A stretch of 64,000 bases of DNA from Pseudomonas tohonis (GCF_012767755.2 NZ_AP023189.1:4218001-4282000); one strand, 5' to 3'; shown: positions 8,863 through 17,347, counted from the first letter of the stretch. Made by a program: numbers and translations. Notes: a model not told the origin generated them from the sequence alone.

Positions 8863-9231
8863 TTATTCGAGGTGCTGACCGGACATGAAGGAAATCAGCG
8901 CGAGGAACTGGTCTTCCGAGCACTGCATGCACATGCCCATCGGCGGCATGCCCTTGAAGCCGTTGATGCTGTGGTCCAGCAGGCTGTCGGTGCCCTGGGC
9001 GACACGCGGCGCCCAGGCGGCGGCGTCACCGCTCTGCGGCGCCCCGGAGGCGGGGTTGGCGTGGCACAGCTTGCAGCTGGTGTCGTAGACCTTGGCCAGG
9101 GCCGGGTCGGCCGGTGCCAGGGTGGCGGCGTTCTGCGGCGCGGCCGGCTTGGCCTCCTCGCCACAGCCGCCGAGCAGCCCGGCCAGGGCCAGCAGGACGG
9201 CGGGAATCAGCAGGTTCGCGGGTTTCGGCAT
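8863..9231 (-). CDS. Cytochrome c5-like lipoprotein
   Basis: A 122-residue small c-type cytochrome. The first ~22 residues are a lipoprotein signal ending in the lipobox 'LLGGC', so the protein is probably anchored by lipid. One haem site is seen (C-K-L-C-H), followed by 'GMPPMGMCMQCSEDQFLALISFM', with the distal Met and the second Cys pair typical of cytochrome c5. The start at 9231 is supported by GAGGGGAG about 7 bp ahead; the frame stays open 11 codons further but without a better site. It is first gene of the three-gene exported operon and is likely to carry electrons from the downstream FAD oxidase to the respiratory chain. Confidence 0.87.
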   Translation of the reverse strand: MPKPANLLIPAVLLALAGLLGGCGEEAKPAAPQNAATLAPADPALAKVYDTSCKLCHANPASGAPQSGDAAAWAPRVAQGTDSLLDHSINGFKGMPPMGMCMQCSEDQFLALISFMSGQHLE

Positions 9232-9386
9232 CGCACTCCCCTCTTCTACCGTGCCAGGCGGCACGGCTGCTTGTCGTGGTGTGTAGAGGGCAACGTTAAG
9301 CCAGGCGCCCCTGCGCGCCCGAGGGCAATGGCGGACAGCCAGGGGGTTTTAACGGGACATCACGCGAGGTGAAAAAACACCACAAC

Positions 9387-9878
9387 TCAGCCGATAGCCT
9401 TGGCCATCTCGCTGGTGGCGGCCCAGCCCAGCGCCTCGTACACCGGCCTGCCGACCTGGGTCGCATGCAGCACGGCGAAGCCCAGGCCACGACGGATGAA
9501 CTCGGCCTCCGCCAGCTTCATCAGCGCCGACGCCAGGCCCCGGCGCCGGTAGTCAGGCTCGACGAACACGTTCAGCACATAGCCGCGCTGGCCCACCTCC
9601 GGATGGGACGGATGCGGCGGCCATTCGATGCTCATCAGGCCGATGGCCGCCGCGATGCGCGCCTCGTCCATCAGCGCGAAACCGTAGTAGCGCCCATCGG
9701 CCAGGCGCTCGCGCAGCCAGGGGCGGAAGTGCCCGGTCATCGTCCGCAGCCGCGCCGGGTCGCCCCCCGCCTCGAGGAACATCGCCTCGCGGTGCATGCA
9801 GACCGTCTCCAGGTCGTCGGGCGCCAACCGCCGCACCTGCAGGCCTGAAAACTCGATACCGCCGGGAATGTCGTCCAT
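9387..9878 (-). CDS. GNAT-family N-acetyltransferase
   Basis: A 163-residue cytoplasmic acetyltransferase. The acetyl-CoA binding motif A is 'VEPDYRRRGLASALMKLAE' (~residues 107-125), followed by 'RGLGFAVLHATQVGRPVYEALGW', the usual motif B. Nothing indicates the substrate. It is separated from the cytochrome operon by about 155 bp with no clear hairpin and is probably an independent gene. Confidence 0.85.
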   Translation of the reverse strand: MDDIPGGIEFSGLQVRRLAPDDLETVCMHREAMFLEAGGDPARLRTMTGHFRPWLRERLADGRYYGFALMDEARIAAAIGLMSIEWPPHPSHPEVGQRGYVLNVFVEPDYRRRGLASALMKLAEAEFIRRGLGFAVLHATQVGRPVYEALGWAATSEMAKAIG

Positions 9879-9997
9879 CGCACCGCCCTCATCACCGATG
9901 GCCGATGCTAGGGCGCAACGCGCGGCGGCCGATAGGCACAGATCGATGGGAAAAACGGCATACAGCGCGGGGCAAGCTCATGAGGCTCAGGGAGAGG

Positions 9998-10018
9998 GTG
10001 GGAGCGAATTCATTCGCG
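9998..10018. repeat. REP-like palindromic element
   Basis: A hairpin of form GTGGGAGCGAATTCATTCGC. A variant occurs in reverse orientation at 18950-18970, and a related one at 61974-61992. This is a common Pseudomonas REP-type sequence, here in the 445-bp gene-free stretch between the GNAT and endonuclease genes. Confidence 0.7.
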
Positions 10019-10169
10019 ATGCGCTGTTCCAGGAGCCTTCGCGGTTGATGCGCCCAAACATGGGGGGGCAGACCGCGCGGGGTTGGCGAACCAGCTAACA
10101 GGACCCGGCAGACCCGAGGGTCTCCCCGCACGGCCGCTGGCGATGCTACCTCATCAGGCAAGCACAACC

Positions 10170-10265
10170 TGTAGGGGCGACTTCAGTCGCCAAGCAGCCC
10201 GTAGGGCTGCCCTCCGCAGGACCGGGGCAACGCCGTTGCCCTGGGCGACTGAAGTCGCCCCTACA
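10170..10265. repeat. REP pair in inverted orientation
   Basis: Two 22-bp copies, 10170-10191 and 10244-10265, are exact reverse complements of each other, each starting from TGTAGGGGCGACTTCAG on its own strand. They flank a ~52-bp spacer that itself has 'GTAGGGCTGCCC' and 'GGGGCAACGCCGTTGCCC' hairpins. An identical 22-mer occurs at 18740-18761. The arrangement is that of a REP doublet (BIME-like). The rest of 9879-10323 holds no recognisable gene. Confidence 0.72.
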
Positions 10266-10323
10266 CCGCCCCTACGCGCCCCGACCAGGATCGGCATCTT
10301 CCTTCGCAGCAACGCCGCTTCCC

Positions 10324-11010
10324 TCACTTGCACAGCTTCAGGTTCACCGCCCCCACGAAGTGGTTGCCGTGGCCCATGGCGCAGGCGACGCGCTGGTTGC
10401 GGTTCCGCTCCCAGGCTTCCACCGGGTACTGCTTGTTCCAGGCGGTGTAGAGCTGGCGATCCTGCCTGGACAGGCGCAGGCCGTAGCGTTCGCTCATGTA
10501 GAAGTAGGTGCGCGCGATCATCCCGCGCACCTGCTGGCGCGGCATGGCCTTGCGCGCCTTGAAGTCCACCACCATCTGGCAGGCACCGTACTGGCGGGGC
10601 TTCTGCGGCAGCCAGCCGAAGCCGTAGTTGCTGCGATCGCCGTTCACCTCGCCGATGCTCGGCACCAGGTTGTGCAGGTCGGCCTCGGCGCGACGGAAGG
10701 CGGCGTCGTTCCTCGCGCAGTTCTCGCGCCCGCCCTTCTGCCAGCACTGGCGCTGGTGGCCGATGACCCAGGCCGGGACGATGTGCTCCCACTCGATGCG
10801 CTTGGCGCGCTGGGCGTTGGTGCGGGGTACGTAGCCGCAGCTCTTCAGGTCGACCTTGTTGCCGCTGTAGCGGCAGCCGCAATAGAACTCGACGGGGTGG
10901 GAGGCGTAGAGCTTCCAGGCGACTTTCTTGGCTTCCTGGAAGGTGCGGGGGGCGGAGGCATGGGCGGTGCCGGCCAATAGAAGGCTCAGCAGCAGGACGA
11001 GACGGATCAT
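10324..11010 (-). CDS. Secreted endonuclease I (EndA/Dns family)
   Basis: A 228-residue nuclease. Residues 1-18 are a signal peptide (LLLLSLLLAGTAHA). The catalytic beta-beta-alpha metal region is visible as 'RIEWEHIVPAWVIG' (~73-86) and 'EADLHNLVPSIGEVNGDRSNYGFG' (~111-134), with several Cys residues for disulfides. Members cleave DNA without sequence preference in the periplasm or outside the cell. The start is MIRLVLLLSLL at 11010, with AGAAG just upstream; the frame is open 25 codons further but that part is not signal-like. A LexA-type box lies ~100 bp upstream between this gene and the rightward genes. Confidence 0.9.
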   Translation of the reverse strand: MIRLVLLLSLLLAGTAHASAPRTFQEAKKVAWKLYASHPVEFYCGCRYSGNKVDLKSCGYVPRTNAQRAKRIEWEHIVPAWVIGHQRQCWQKGGRENCARNDAAFRRAEADLHNLVPSIGEVNGDRSNYGFGWLPQKPRQYGACQMVVDFKARKAMPRQQVRGMIARTYFYMSERYGLRLSRQDRQLYTAWNKQYPVEAWERNRNQRVACAMGHGNHFVGAVNLKLCK

Positions 11011-11106
11011 TACTTCTGGGGTTCCCGGTACGGCTGTTTTCAAGGCTCTCACTGACAACGTTTGTTCATCGGAGTTTTGTTGCAAACGAAGCGGCGAAGC
11101 TGATAG

Positions 11107-11122
11107 ATGTATAAATATACAG
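11107..11122. promoter_or_regulatory. LexA (SOS) box candidate
   Basis: ATGTATAAATATACAG differs from the CTG-N10-CAG SOS consensus only in its first base, and its centre is the usual alternating AT run. On the other strand it reads CTGTATATTTATACAT. It lies 20 bp before a small ORF and ~205 bp before the hypothetical gene at 11327; endonuclease I starts ~100 bp away on the other side. Confidence 0.6.
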
Positions 11123-11141
11123 TATTTCAGGGAAGCGTCCT

Positions 11142-11312
11142 ATGAACCTTTCAGCTCCGTTGGCCTTGCCAAAACCACTGTCACAAATCCCTGGGATCAT
11201 CGTTTCCCAGGTCACCGGTCTCGGCTTTCCACCCCGCTCGCCGAAGCGGCCGGACACCCGCCCCCTGCGCCAGCCGGCTGGAAGCCGCATCAAGGCGCAT
11301 GGCCCGCATTGA
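11142..11312 (+). CDS. Possible 56-residue ORF downstream of the LexA box
   Basis: ATG at 11142 with GGGAAG 7 bp ahead opens a 56-codon frame, MNLSAPLALPKPLSQIPG..., ending at TGA 11310-11312, next to the GAGGAGGAGA ribosome site of the next gene. The product is rich in Pro and Arg with no domain I recognise. It may be a leader peptide, a small SOS protein, or merely an open stretch of 5' untranslated RNA. Its position between the box and the next gene is the only argument for it. Confidence 0.3.
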   Translation: MNLSAPLALPKPLSQIPGIIVSQVTGLGFPPRSPKRPDTRPLRQPAGSRIKAHGPH

Positions 11313-11326
11313 GGAGGAGAACAGGG

Positions 11327-11683
11327 ATGGTCGACGTACTGCAGCTGAAATACACGGTCAACCGGATGGCCGTGGACACGGTGAGCGAAGCGGTCGCGGA
11401 ACTGCGCCTGGAAGGGCTGGTGACCGACGGCAAGACGCCGTTCACACGGGTGCACTTCAACACCTGCCTGGCGGAGATCGAGGCGCTGTTCCAGCGTGCC
11501 GGCTACCACAAGCAGCTCGATGTGGTGGGTTACCAGGGGCTGGCCTATGCCCTCTTCGACCCGGCCCGCTGGGAGCCGGTGGAGGTGCTGCGCTGGCTCA
11601 AGGAGTACGTCGACAACGCCCAGGCCAGCCACACGCTGGCACGCAGCGTCGACGACTTCAGCGCCGCTGCGCGTAGGCCGTGA
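11327..11683 (+). CDS. Hypothetical protein, probably SOS-controlled
   Basis: A 118-residue soluble protein, MVDVLQLKYTVNRMAVDTVSEAV..., not recognised. It is mostly predicted helix, with 'FNTCLAEIEALFQRAGYHKQL' and 'WEPVEVLRWLKEYVDNAQ', and it has no signal peptide. The ATG at 11327 has an excellent GGAGGAGA ribosome site. The only upstream control element seen is the LexA box at 11107, so induction by DNA damage is inferred. P. aeruginosa has several small LexA-controlled genes of unknown function and this may be one. Its 3' end overlaps the tail of the convergent DMT gene by 26 bp. Confidence 0.7.
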   Translation: MVDVLQLKYTVNRMAVDTVSEAVAELRLEGLVTDGKTPFTRVHFNTCLAEIEALFQRAGYHKQLDVVGYQGLAYALFDPARWEPVEVLRWLKEYVDNAQASHTLARSVDDFSAAARRP

Positions 11684-12536
11684 ACAGGCCGCTGCCGACG
11701 ATCACCAGGATGCCGACCAGGCCGATGGCATCCGGCGCGTGGCCGAACAGCACGAAGCCGAGCAGCCCGGCGAAGACGATCTGCCCATAGCTGAATGGCG
11801 CCAGCAGGGCCGGTGACGCATACCGGAAGGCCTGGGTGAGCAGCACGTGCCCGCCCATTCCGCAGGCTCCCAGCGCCAGCAGCAGCAGGCCGTGGGCCAG
11901 CGTGGTCGGTGCTTCCCAGAAGAACGGCACCAGGGTGCTCATGATCAGGGTGTTGGTGATGCCGGTGATGAAGTTGCTGGTGCCGGGGCTGTCGGTCTGG
12001 CTCAGGCGCCGGGTGAGCAGCTGGTAGAAGCCGAAACACAGCGCCGAGGCCAGCGGCAGGAGGATCGCCGGGGTGAACAGCGAGCTGCCCGGCCGCACGA
12101 TCAGCATCACCCCGCCCAGGCCCAGCAGCACCGCCAGCCACTGCCCGCGGGTGACGCGCTCGCCGAGCAAGGGCACCGACAGCGCCGTCACCAGGAGCGG
12201 CGCCAGGAAGTTCACCGCCGTGGCTTCCGCCAGGGGGATGTAGCGCAAGCCGGTGGTGAAGAACAGGCTCGTGCCGATCAGGCACAGCGCCCGGCCCAGC
12301 TGCAGCAGCGGACGCTGGGTGCGCAATACGCGCAGGCCCTCTCGAGGAAGCAGGAAGCCCGCCATCAGCAGCGTGTGCACCAGGTAGCGCACCCACACCA
12401 CCATGACGATCGGGTAGAACGCCGACAGGTACTTGGAGATCGCGTCGTGGCTGGAGAACAGGAAAATCGCCACGCAGACGAGCAGGATGCCCTTTAGGGG
12501 CTCCTCTCGGCGCAGCGAAGGTATCTGGGTGCTCAT
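11658..12536 (-). CDS. EamA/DMT-family transporter
   Basis: A 292-residue inner-membrane protein with about ten hydrophobic segments in two EamA repeats. It starts 'PLKGILLVCVAIFLFSSHDAISKYL' and has the inter-repeat motif 'PLLVTALSVPLLGERVTRGQWLAVLLGLGGVMLI'. The family exports metabolites such as amino acids. It is a single gene, with no substrate clue. Its last codons overlap the end of the rightward gene at 11327. Confidence 0.88.
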   Translation of the reverse strand: MSTQIPSLRREEPLKGILLVCVAIFLFSSHDAISKYLSAFYPIVMVVWVRYLVHTLLMAGFLLPREGLRVLRTQRPLLQLGRALCLIGTSLFFTTGLRYIPLAEATAVNFLAPLLVTALSVPLLGERVTRGQWLAVLLGLGGVMLIVRPGSSLFTPAILLPLASALCFGFYQLLTRRLSQTDSPGTSNFITGITNTLIMSTLVPFFWEAPTTLAHGLLLLALGACGMGGHVLLTQAFRYASPALLAPFSYGQIVFAGLLGFVLFGHAPDAIGLVGILVIVGSGLFTAYAQRR

Positions 12537-12684
12537 GGGGATTCCGGGGCGCCCGCCCCCTTTTGGGTAGCAGACTAATGATTAGGCGGCTCAAAAATAT
12601 CGGCTTCGTGACGCGCACTCAAGTGACAGCCGGCAGATAGCGGGTATTCTTGCCGACCTCTTCTTCCCGGCCGGTACGAGACCG

Positions 12685-12921
12685 ATGAACCCCGAAGACC
12701 TGCTGCTCCTGGTGACCCGTGAAATGCCCTACGGCAAGTACAAGGGCCGCCTGCTGGCCGACCTGCCCGGCCATTACCTCAACTGGTTCGCCCGTGAAGG
12801 CTTCCCGAAAGGTGAGATCGGCAGACTGCTCGCCCTGATGCAGGAGATCGACCACAACGGCCTCAAGCCCCTCCTCGACCCACTCCGTCGTTCCGCCGGG
12901 CCCCGCGGAAATCCCGATTGA
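12685..12921 (+). CDS. DUF3820 / QSregVF-like small protein
   Basis: A 78-residue protein. 'MPYGKYKGRLLADLPGHYLNWFAREGFPKGEIGRLLALMQEIDHNGL' matches the DUF3820 family, annotated as putative quorum-sensing-regulated virulence factor. The domain fills the protein. The fold looks like a fragment of an exonuclease-associated domain, but no activity is established that I know of. A single gene; the ribosome site is weak (GAGACC). The putA control region begins immediately after its stop. Confidence 0.8.
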   Translation: MNPEDLLLLVTREMPYGKYKGRLLADLPGHYLNWFAREGFPKGEIGRLLALMQEIDHNGLKPLLDPLRRSAGPRGNPD

Positions 12922-12926
12922 CCCAC

Positions 12927-13107
12927 AGGTGCAACCAGAAACGGTCTAGGCTAACGACTGGGCGACGCGACCGCCCTCGAAACACCGGGTTGCACCTTTG
13001 CAGGGAAAGCCGCCAGCCCACTGGCACCAAGGCGGTGCGGGTGATGGCCTGGTCGGAAACAGGTGATCGGAAATACCGGAAAACTTAGGTTGCACCTGGT
13101 TGCACCT
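12927..13107. promoter_or_regulatory. putA operator array: four identical GGTTGCACCT sites
   Basis: The ten-base word GGTTGCACCT occurs exactly four times in the 250-bp gap before putA: inverted at 12927-12936, then direct at 12988-12997, 13088-13097 and 13098-13107, the last two abutting (one helical turn). Each contains GTTGCA, the core bound by the ribbon-helix-helix domain of E. coli PutA. The putA product here has that domain at its N-terminus, so autorepression relieved by proline is the likely mechanism. The +10 phasing of the last pair suggests cooperative binding. Confidence 0.8.
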
Positions 13108-13174
13108 CGCTTCACGCGCGGATACTCTTGGCGCCGCTAAGCCGTCGCGACCACGGCAGGAATGAGGATAAGAA

Positions 13175-16100
13175 ATGGCAACCACCACCACCCTTGGCGT
13201 GAAACTCGATGAAGCGACCCGTGAGCGCCTCAAGGAAGCCGCACGCCAGATCGACCGCACGCCGCACTGGCTGATCAAGCAGGCCATCTACAGCTACCTG
13301 GAGACCCTGGAAAGCGGCAAGACCCTTCCCGAGCTCCAGGGCATCGCCGCGCGCCTGGCCGAGGGTGACCTGGAAGCGGTGGAAGCCCTGATCGACCCGA
13401 TCCACCAGCCGTTCCTGGATTTCGCCGAAAGCATCCTGCCGCAGTCCGTGCTGCGTGCCGCCATCACCGGCGCCTACCGTCGCCCCGAGGAAGAAGTGGT
13501 GCCCATGCTGCTGGAGCAGGCCCGCCTGCCCGCCGACATGGCCGACGCCACCTACAAGCTCGCCTACGGCATCGCCGAGAAGCTGCGCAACCAGAAGAGC
13601 GCCAGCGGCCGCGCCGGCATCGTCCAGGGCCTGCTGCAGGAGTTCTCCCTCTCTTCCCAGGAAGGCGTGGCGCTGATGTGCCTGGCCGAAGCCCTGCTGC
13701 GCATCCCCGACAAGGGCACCCGCGATGCCCTGATCCGCGACAAGATCAGCAACGGCAACTGGCAGCAGCACCTGGGCCAAAGCCCCTCGATGTTCGTCAA
13801 CGCCGCCTCCTGGGGCCTGCTCATCACCGGCAAGCTGGTGTCGACCCACAACGAGGCCGGCCTCTCCAGCTCGCTGAACCGCATCATCGGCAAGTCCGGC
13901 GAGCCGCTGATCCGCAAGGGCGTGGACATGGCCATGCGCCTGATGGGCGAGCAGTTCGTCACCGGCGAGACCATCGCCGAGGCCCTGGCCAACGCCAGCG
14001 CCTTCGAGACCAAGGGCTTCCGCTACTCCTACGACATGCTCGGTGAAGCCGCGCTGACCGAGGAAGACGCCCAGCGCTACCTGGCGTCCTACGAGCAGGC
14101 CATCCACTCCATCGGCAAGGCCTCCCACGGCCGCGGCATCTACGAGGGCCCGGGCATCTCCATCAAGCTTTCCGCCCTGCACCCGCGCTACAGCCGCGCC
14201 CAGTACGAGCGGATGATGGACGAGCTGTACCCGCGCCTGCTATCGCTGACCCTGCTGGCCAAGCAGTACGACATCGGCCTGAACATCGATGCCGAGGAAG
14301 CGGACCGCCTGGAAATCTCCCTCGACATGCTCGAGCGCCTCTGCTTCGAGCCGCAGCTCAAGGGCTGGAACGGCGTCGGCTTCGTCATCCAGGCCTACCA
14401 GAAGCGCTGCCCGTACGTGATCGACTACGTCATCGACCTGGCCCGTCGCAGCCGTCACCGCCTGATGATCCGCCTGGTGAAAGGCGCCTACTGGGACAGC
14501 GAGATCAAGCGCGCCCAGGTCGACGGCCTGGAAGGCTTCCCGGTCTACACCCGCAAGGTCTACACCGACGTTTCCTACATCGCCTGCGCGCGCAAGCTGC
14601 TGGCGGTGCCGGATGCCATCTACCCGCAGTTCGCCACCCACAACGCCCACACCCTCTCGGCCATCTACCACATCGCCGGGCAGAACTATTACCCGGGCCA
14701 GTACGAGTTCCAGTGCCTGCACGGCATGGGCGAGCCGCTGTACGAGCAGGTGGTGGGCAAGATCGCCGACGGCAAGCTGAACCGCCCGTGCCGCATCTAC
14801 GCACCGGTGGGCACCCACGAGACGCTGCTGGCCTACCTGGTCCGCCGCCTCCTGGAAAACGGCGCCAACACCAGCTTCGTCAACCGCATCGCCGACCAGA
14901 CCATCTCCATCAAGCAACTGGTGGAAGACCCGGTCGTCAGCATCGAAGCCATCGCCGCCGCCGAAGGCGCCCTGGGCAAGCCGCACCCGCGCATCCCCCA
15001 GCCGCGTGACCTGTATGGCGCCGCCCGCGCCAACTCCAGCGGCATCGACATGTCCAACGAGCACCGCCTGGGCTCCCTGTCCAGTGCCCTGCTCAGCAGC
15101 GGCCACGCCGACTGGCGCGCCCGCCCGATGCTGGGCTGCCCGGTAGCCGAAGGCGAGAGCCTGCCGGTAATCAACCCGGCCGACCGCCGCGACATCGTCG
15201 GCCACGTGCAGAACGCCAGCCTGGAAGACGTCGGCAACGCCGTGCTCGCCTCGCTGGCCGCCGCGCCGATCTGGCAGGCCACCCCGCCGGTCGAACGCGC
15301 CGCCGCCCTGGACCGCGCCGCCGACCTGATGGAAGCCGAGATCCAGCCGCTGATGGGTCTGCTCTGCCGCGAGGCCGGCAAGACCTTCGCCAACGCCATC
15401 GCCGAAGTGCGCGAGGCCGTCGACTTCCTGCGCTACTACGCCGCCCAGGCGCGCCACGACTTCGCCAACGACAGCCACCGCCCCCTGGGCCCGGTGGTGT
15501 GCATCAGCCCGTGGAACTTCCCCCTGGCGATCTTCAGCGGCCAGGTGGCCGCCGCCCTGGCCGCCGGCAACACCGTGCTGGCCAAGCCCGCCGAGCAGAC
15601 CCCACTGATCGCCGCCCAGGCCGTGCGCATCCTGCTCCAGGCCGGCATCCCCGAAGGCGCCGTACAGTTGCTGCCGGGTGAAGGCCATACCGTCGGTGCC
15701 GCGCTGGTCAGCGATGAGCGCGTCAAGGGCGTGATGTTCACCGGCTCCACCGAAGTCGCCGGCATCCTCGCCCGCAACGTCGCCGGCCGCCTGGACTCCC
15801 AGGGCCGCCCGATCCCGCTGATCGCCGAGACCGGCGGGCAGAACGCGATGATCGTCGACTCCTCCGCGCTGGTTGAGCAGGTGGTGACCGACGTCGTCGC
15901 CTCCGCCTTCGACAGTGCCGGCCAGCGTTGCTCGGCCCTGCGCGTGCTGTGCATCCAGGAAGACGTGGCCGACCGCGCCCTGGAGATGCTCAAGGGCGCC
16001 ATGTCCGAATGCCGCCTGGGCAACCCGGACAACTTCGCCATCGACATCGGCCCGGTGATCGACGCCGAAGCCAAGGCCGGCATCGACAAGCACATCGAGA

Positions 16101-17149
16101 CGATGCGCAAGAAGGGCCGCCACGTGTTCCAGGTCGCCCGCACCGAAGGCGACGTGATGAGCCGCGGCACCTACGTGATGCCGACCCTGATCGAGCTGGA
16201 AAGCCTGGACGAGCTGGAGCGCGAAGTGTTCGGCCCGGTGCTGCACGTGCTGCGCTACAAGCGCCAGGACCTGGACCAGCTGCTGGACCAGATCAACGCC
16301 ACCGGCTATGGCCTGACCCTCGGCGTGCATACCCGCATCGACGAGACCATCGCCAAGGTGGTGGACAAGGCCCATGCCGGCAACCTCTACGTCAACCGCA
16401 ACATGGTCGGCGCCGTGGTCGGCGTGCAGCCCTTCGGTGGCGAAGGCCTCTCCGGCACCGGCCCGAAAGCCGGCGGCCCACTGTACATGTACCGCCTGCT
16501 GGCCACCCGCCCGGTGGACGCCGTGAGCCGCACCTTCAAGCGCATGGACGAACAGGCGGCCGACGCCCACCTGCGCAACAGCCTGGAGCAACGCCTGGGC
16601 AAGCCGCTGGATGCGCTGAAGGAATGGGCGGGCAAGGAAGGCAAGGCCGAGCTGGCCAGCCTTTGCGACAGCTTCGCCGAACTCTCCCAGAGCGGCCTGA
16701 CCCGCACCCTCCCCGGCCCGACCGGCGAGCGCAACACCTACATGCTGCTGCCCCGCGCCAACGTGCTGGGCCTGGCCGACGACGAAGGCGACCTGCTGAC
16801 CCAGCTGGCCGCCGCCCTCGCGGTCGGCAGCGCGGTGGTCTGGCAGGACGGTGACCTCACCAAGGCCCTGCGCGGCAAGCTGCCCAAGGCAGTGCAGGCG
16901 CGCATCCGGCTGGTCGCCGACTGGAAAGCCGAAGGCGTGGAATTCGACGCCGTGCTGCACCACGGTGACTCGGACCAGCTGCGCGGCATCTGCCAACAGG
17001 TGGCAGCGCGCAAAGGCCCGATCATCGGCGTCCAGGGCCTGTCCCAGGGCGAGACCGCGGTGCCGCTGGAGCGCCTGCTGATCGAGCGCGCGCTGAGCGT
17101 CAACACCGCAGCGGCCGGCGGCAACGCCAGCCTGATGACCATCGGCTGA
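13175..17149 (+). CDS. putA: Trifunctional proline utilisation protein PutA
   Basis: A 1324-residue trifunctional flavoenzyme converting proline to glutamate via P5C. Residues 1-48 are a ribbon-helix-helix DNA-binding domain (TLGVKLDEATRERLKEAARQ, then 'HWLIKQAIYSYLE'). Residues ~160-480 are FAD proline dehydrogenase ('YEGPGISIKLSALHPRY', 'RLMIRLVKGAYWDSEIK'). Residues ~570-1070 are P5C dehydrogenase with the catalytic Glu in 'IAETGGQNAMIV' (~885) and Cys in 'SAGQRCSALRV' (~919). The C-terminal domain follows to 1324, matching the usual length. The GAGGATAAGAA site supports the start. It is not preceded by putP here. With the DNA-binding domain present and four GTTGCA-type sites upstream, it can be both enzyme and repressor. 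Confidence 0.97.
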   Translation: MATTTTLGVKLDEATRERLKEAARQIDRTPHWLIKQAIYSYLETLESGKTLPELQGIAARLAEGDLEAVEALIDPIHQPFLDFAESILPQSVLRAAITGAYRRPEEEVVPMLLEQARLPADMADATYKLAYGIAEKLRNQKSASGRAGIVQGLLQEFSLSSQEGVALMCLAEALLRIPDKGTRDALIRDKISNGNWQQHLGQSPSMFVNAASWGLLITGKLVSTHNEAGLSSSLNRIIGKSGEPLIRKGVDMAMRLMGEQFVTGETIAEALANASAFETKGFRYSYDMLGEAALTEEDAQRYLASYEQAIHSIGKASHGRGIYEGPGISIKLSALHPRYSRAQYERMMDELYPRLLSLTLLAKQYDIGLNIDAEEADRLEISLDMLERLCFEPQLKGWNGVGFVIQAYQKRCPYVIDYVIDLARRSRHRLMIRLVKGAYWDSEIKRAQVDGLEGFPVYTRKVYTDVSYIACARKLLAVPDAIYPQFATHNAHTLSAIYHIAGQNYYPGQYEFQCLHGMGEPLYEQVVGKIADGKLNRPCRIYAPVGTHETLLAYLVRRLLENGANTSFVNRIADQTISIKQLVEDPVVSIEAIAAAEGALGKPHPRIPQPRDLYGAARANSSGIDMSNEHRLGSLSSALLSSGHADWRARPMLGCPVAEGESLPVINPADRRDIVGHVQNASLEDVGNAVLASLAAAPIWQATPPVERAAALDRAADLMEAEIQPLMGLLCREAGKTFANAIAEVREAVDFLRYYAAQARHDFANDSHRPLGPVVCISPWNFPLAIFSGQVAAALAAGNTVLAKPAEQTPLIAAQAVRILLQAGIPEGAVQLLPGEGHTVGAALVSDERVKGVMFTGSTEVAGILARNVAGRLDSQGRPIPLIAETGGQNAMIVDSSALVEQVVTDVVASAFDSAGQRCSALRVLCIQEDVADRALEMLKGAMSECRLGNPDNFAIDIGPVIDAEAKAGIDKHIETMRKKGRHVFQVARTEGDVMSRGTYVMPTLIELESLDELEREVFGPVLHVLRYKRQDLDQLLDQINATGYGLTLGVHTRIDETIAKVVDKAHAGNLYVNRNMVGAVVGVQPFGGEGLSGTGPKAGGPLYMYRLLATRPVDAVSRTFKRMDEQAADAHLRNSLEQRLGKPLDALKEWAGKEGKAELASLCDSFAELSQSGLTRTLPGPTGERNTYMLLPRANVLGLADDEGDLLTQLAAALAVGSAVVWQDGDLTKALRGKLPKAVQARIRLVADWKAEGVEFDAVLHHGDSDQLRGICQQVAARKGPIIGVQGLSQGETAVPLERLLIERALSVNTAAAGGNASLMTIG

Positions 17150-17156
17150 TGGCCGG

Positions 17157-17180
17157 CGGGCCAGGCGAACGCCTGGCCCG
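17157..17180 (+). terminator. Stem-loop just after putA
   Basis: GGGCCAGGC and GCCTGGCCC form a perfect stem (extendable by CG pairs) 8 bp after the putA stop. There is no T run, so it may protect the 3' end of the mRNA rather than terminate by itself. Confidence 0.5.
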
Positions 17181-17315
17181 TCACCCGTTCCAACCAGGGG
17201 CTCCGGCCCCTGGCGCCCACCGCCTCAAGAGGGATGTGGGCACCCAAGGTTCCCGGTGATCCGCCTGGCGCCTTTTCCAACAGGCGGCTCGTCCCGCCAC
17301 CCTAGGCCTTCGGGC

Positions 17316-17347
17316 AAAGGAGCAGCGCCACAAGCGCCGCTCCTTTT
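17316..17347 (+). terminator. Rho-independent terminator, putA side
   Basis: AAAGGAGC-A-GCGC pairs with GCGC-C-GCTCCTTT (one internal mismatch), followed by a T run. It closes transcription from putA before the insertion element. Confidence 0.72.
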
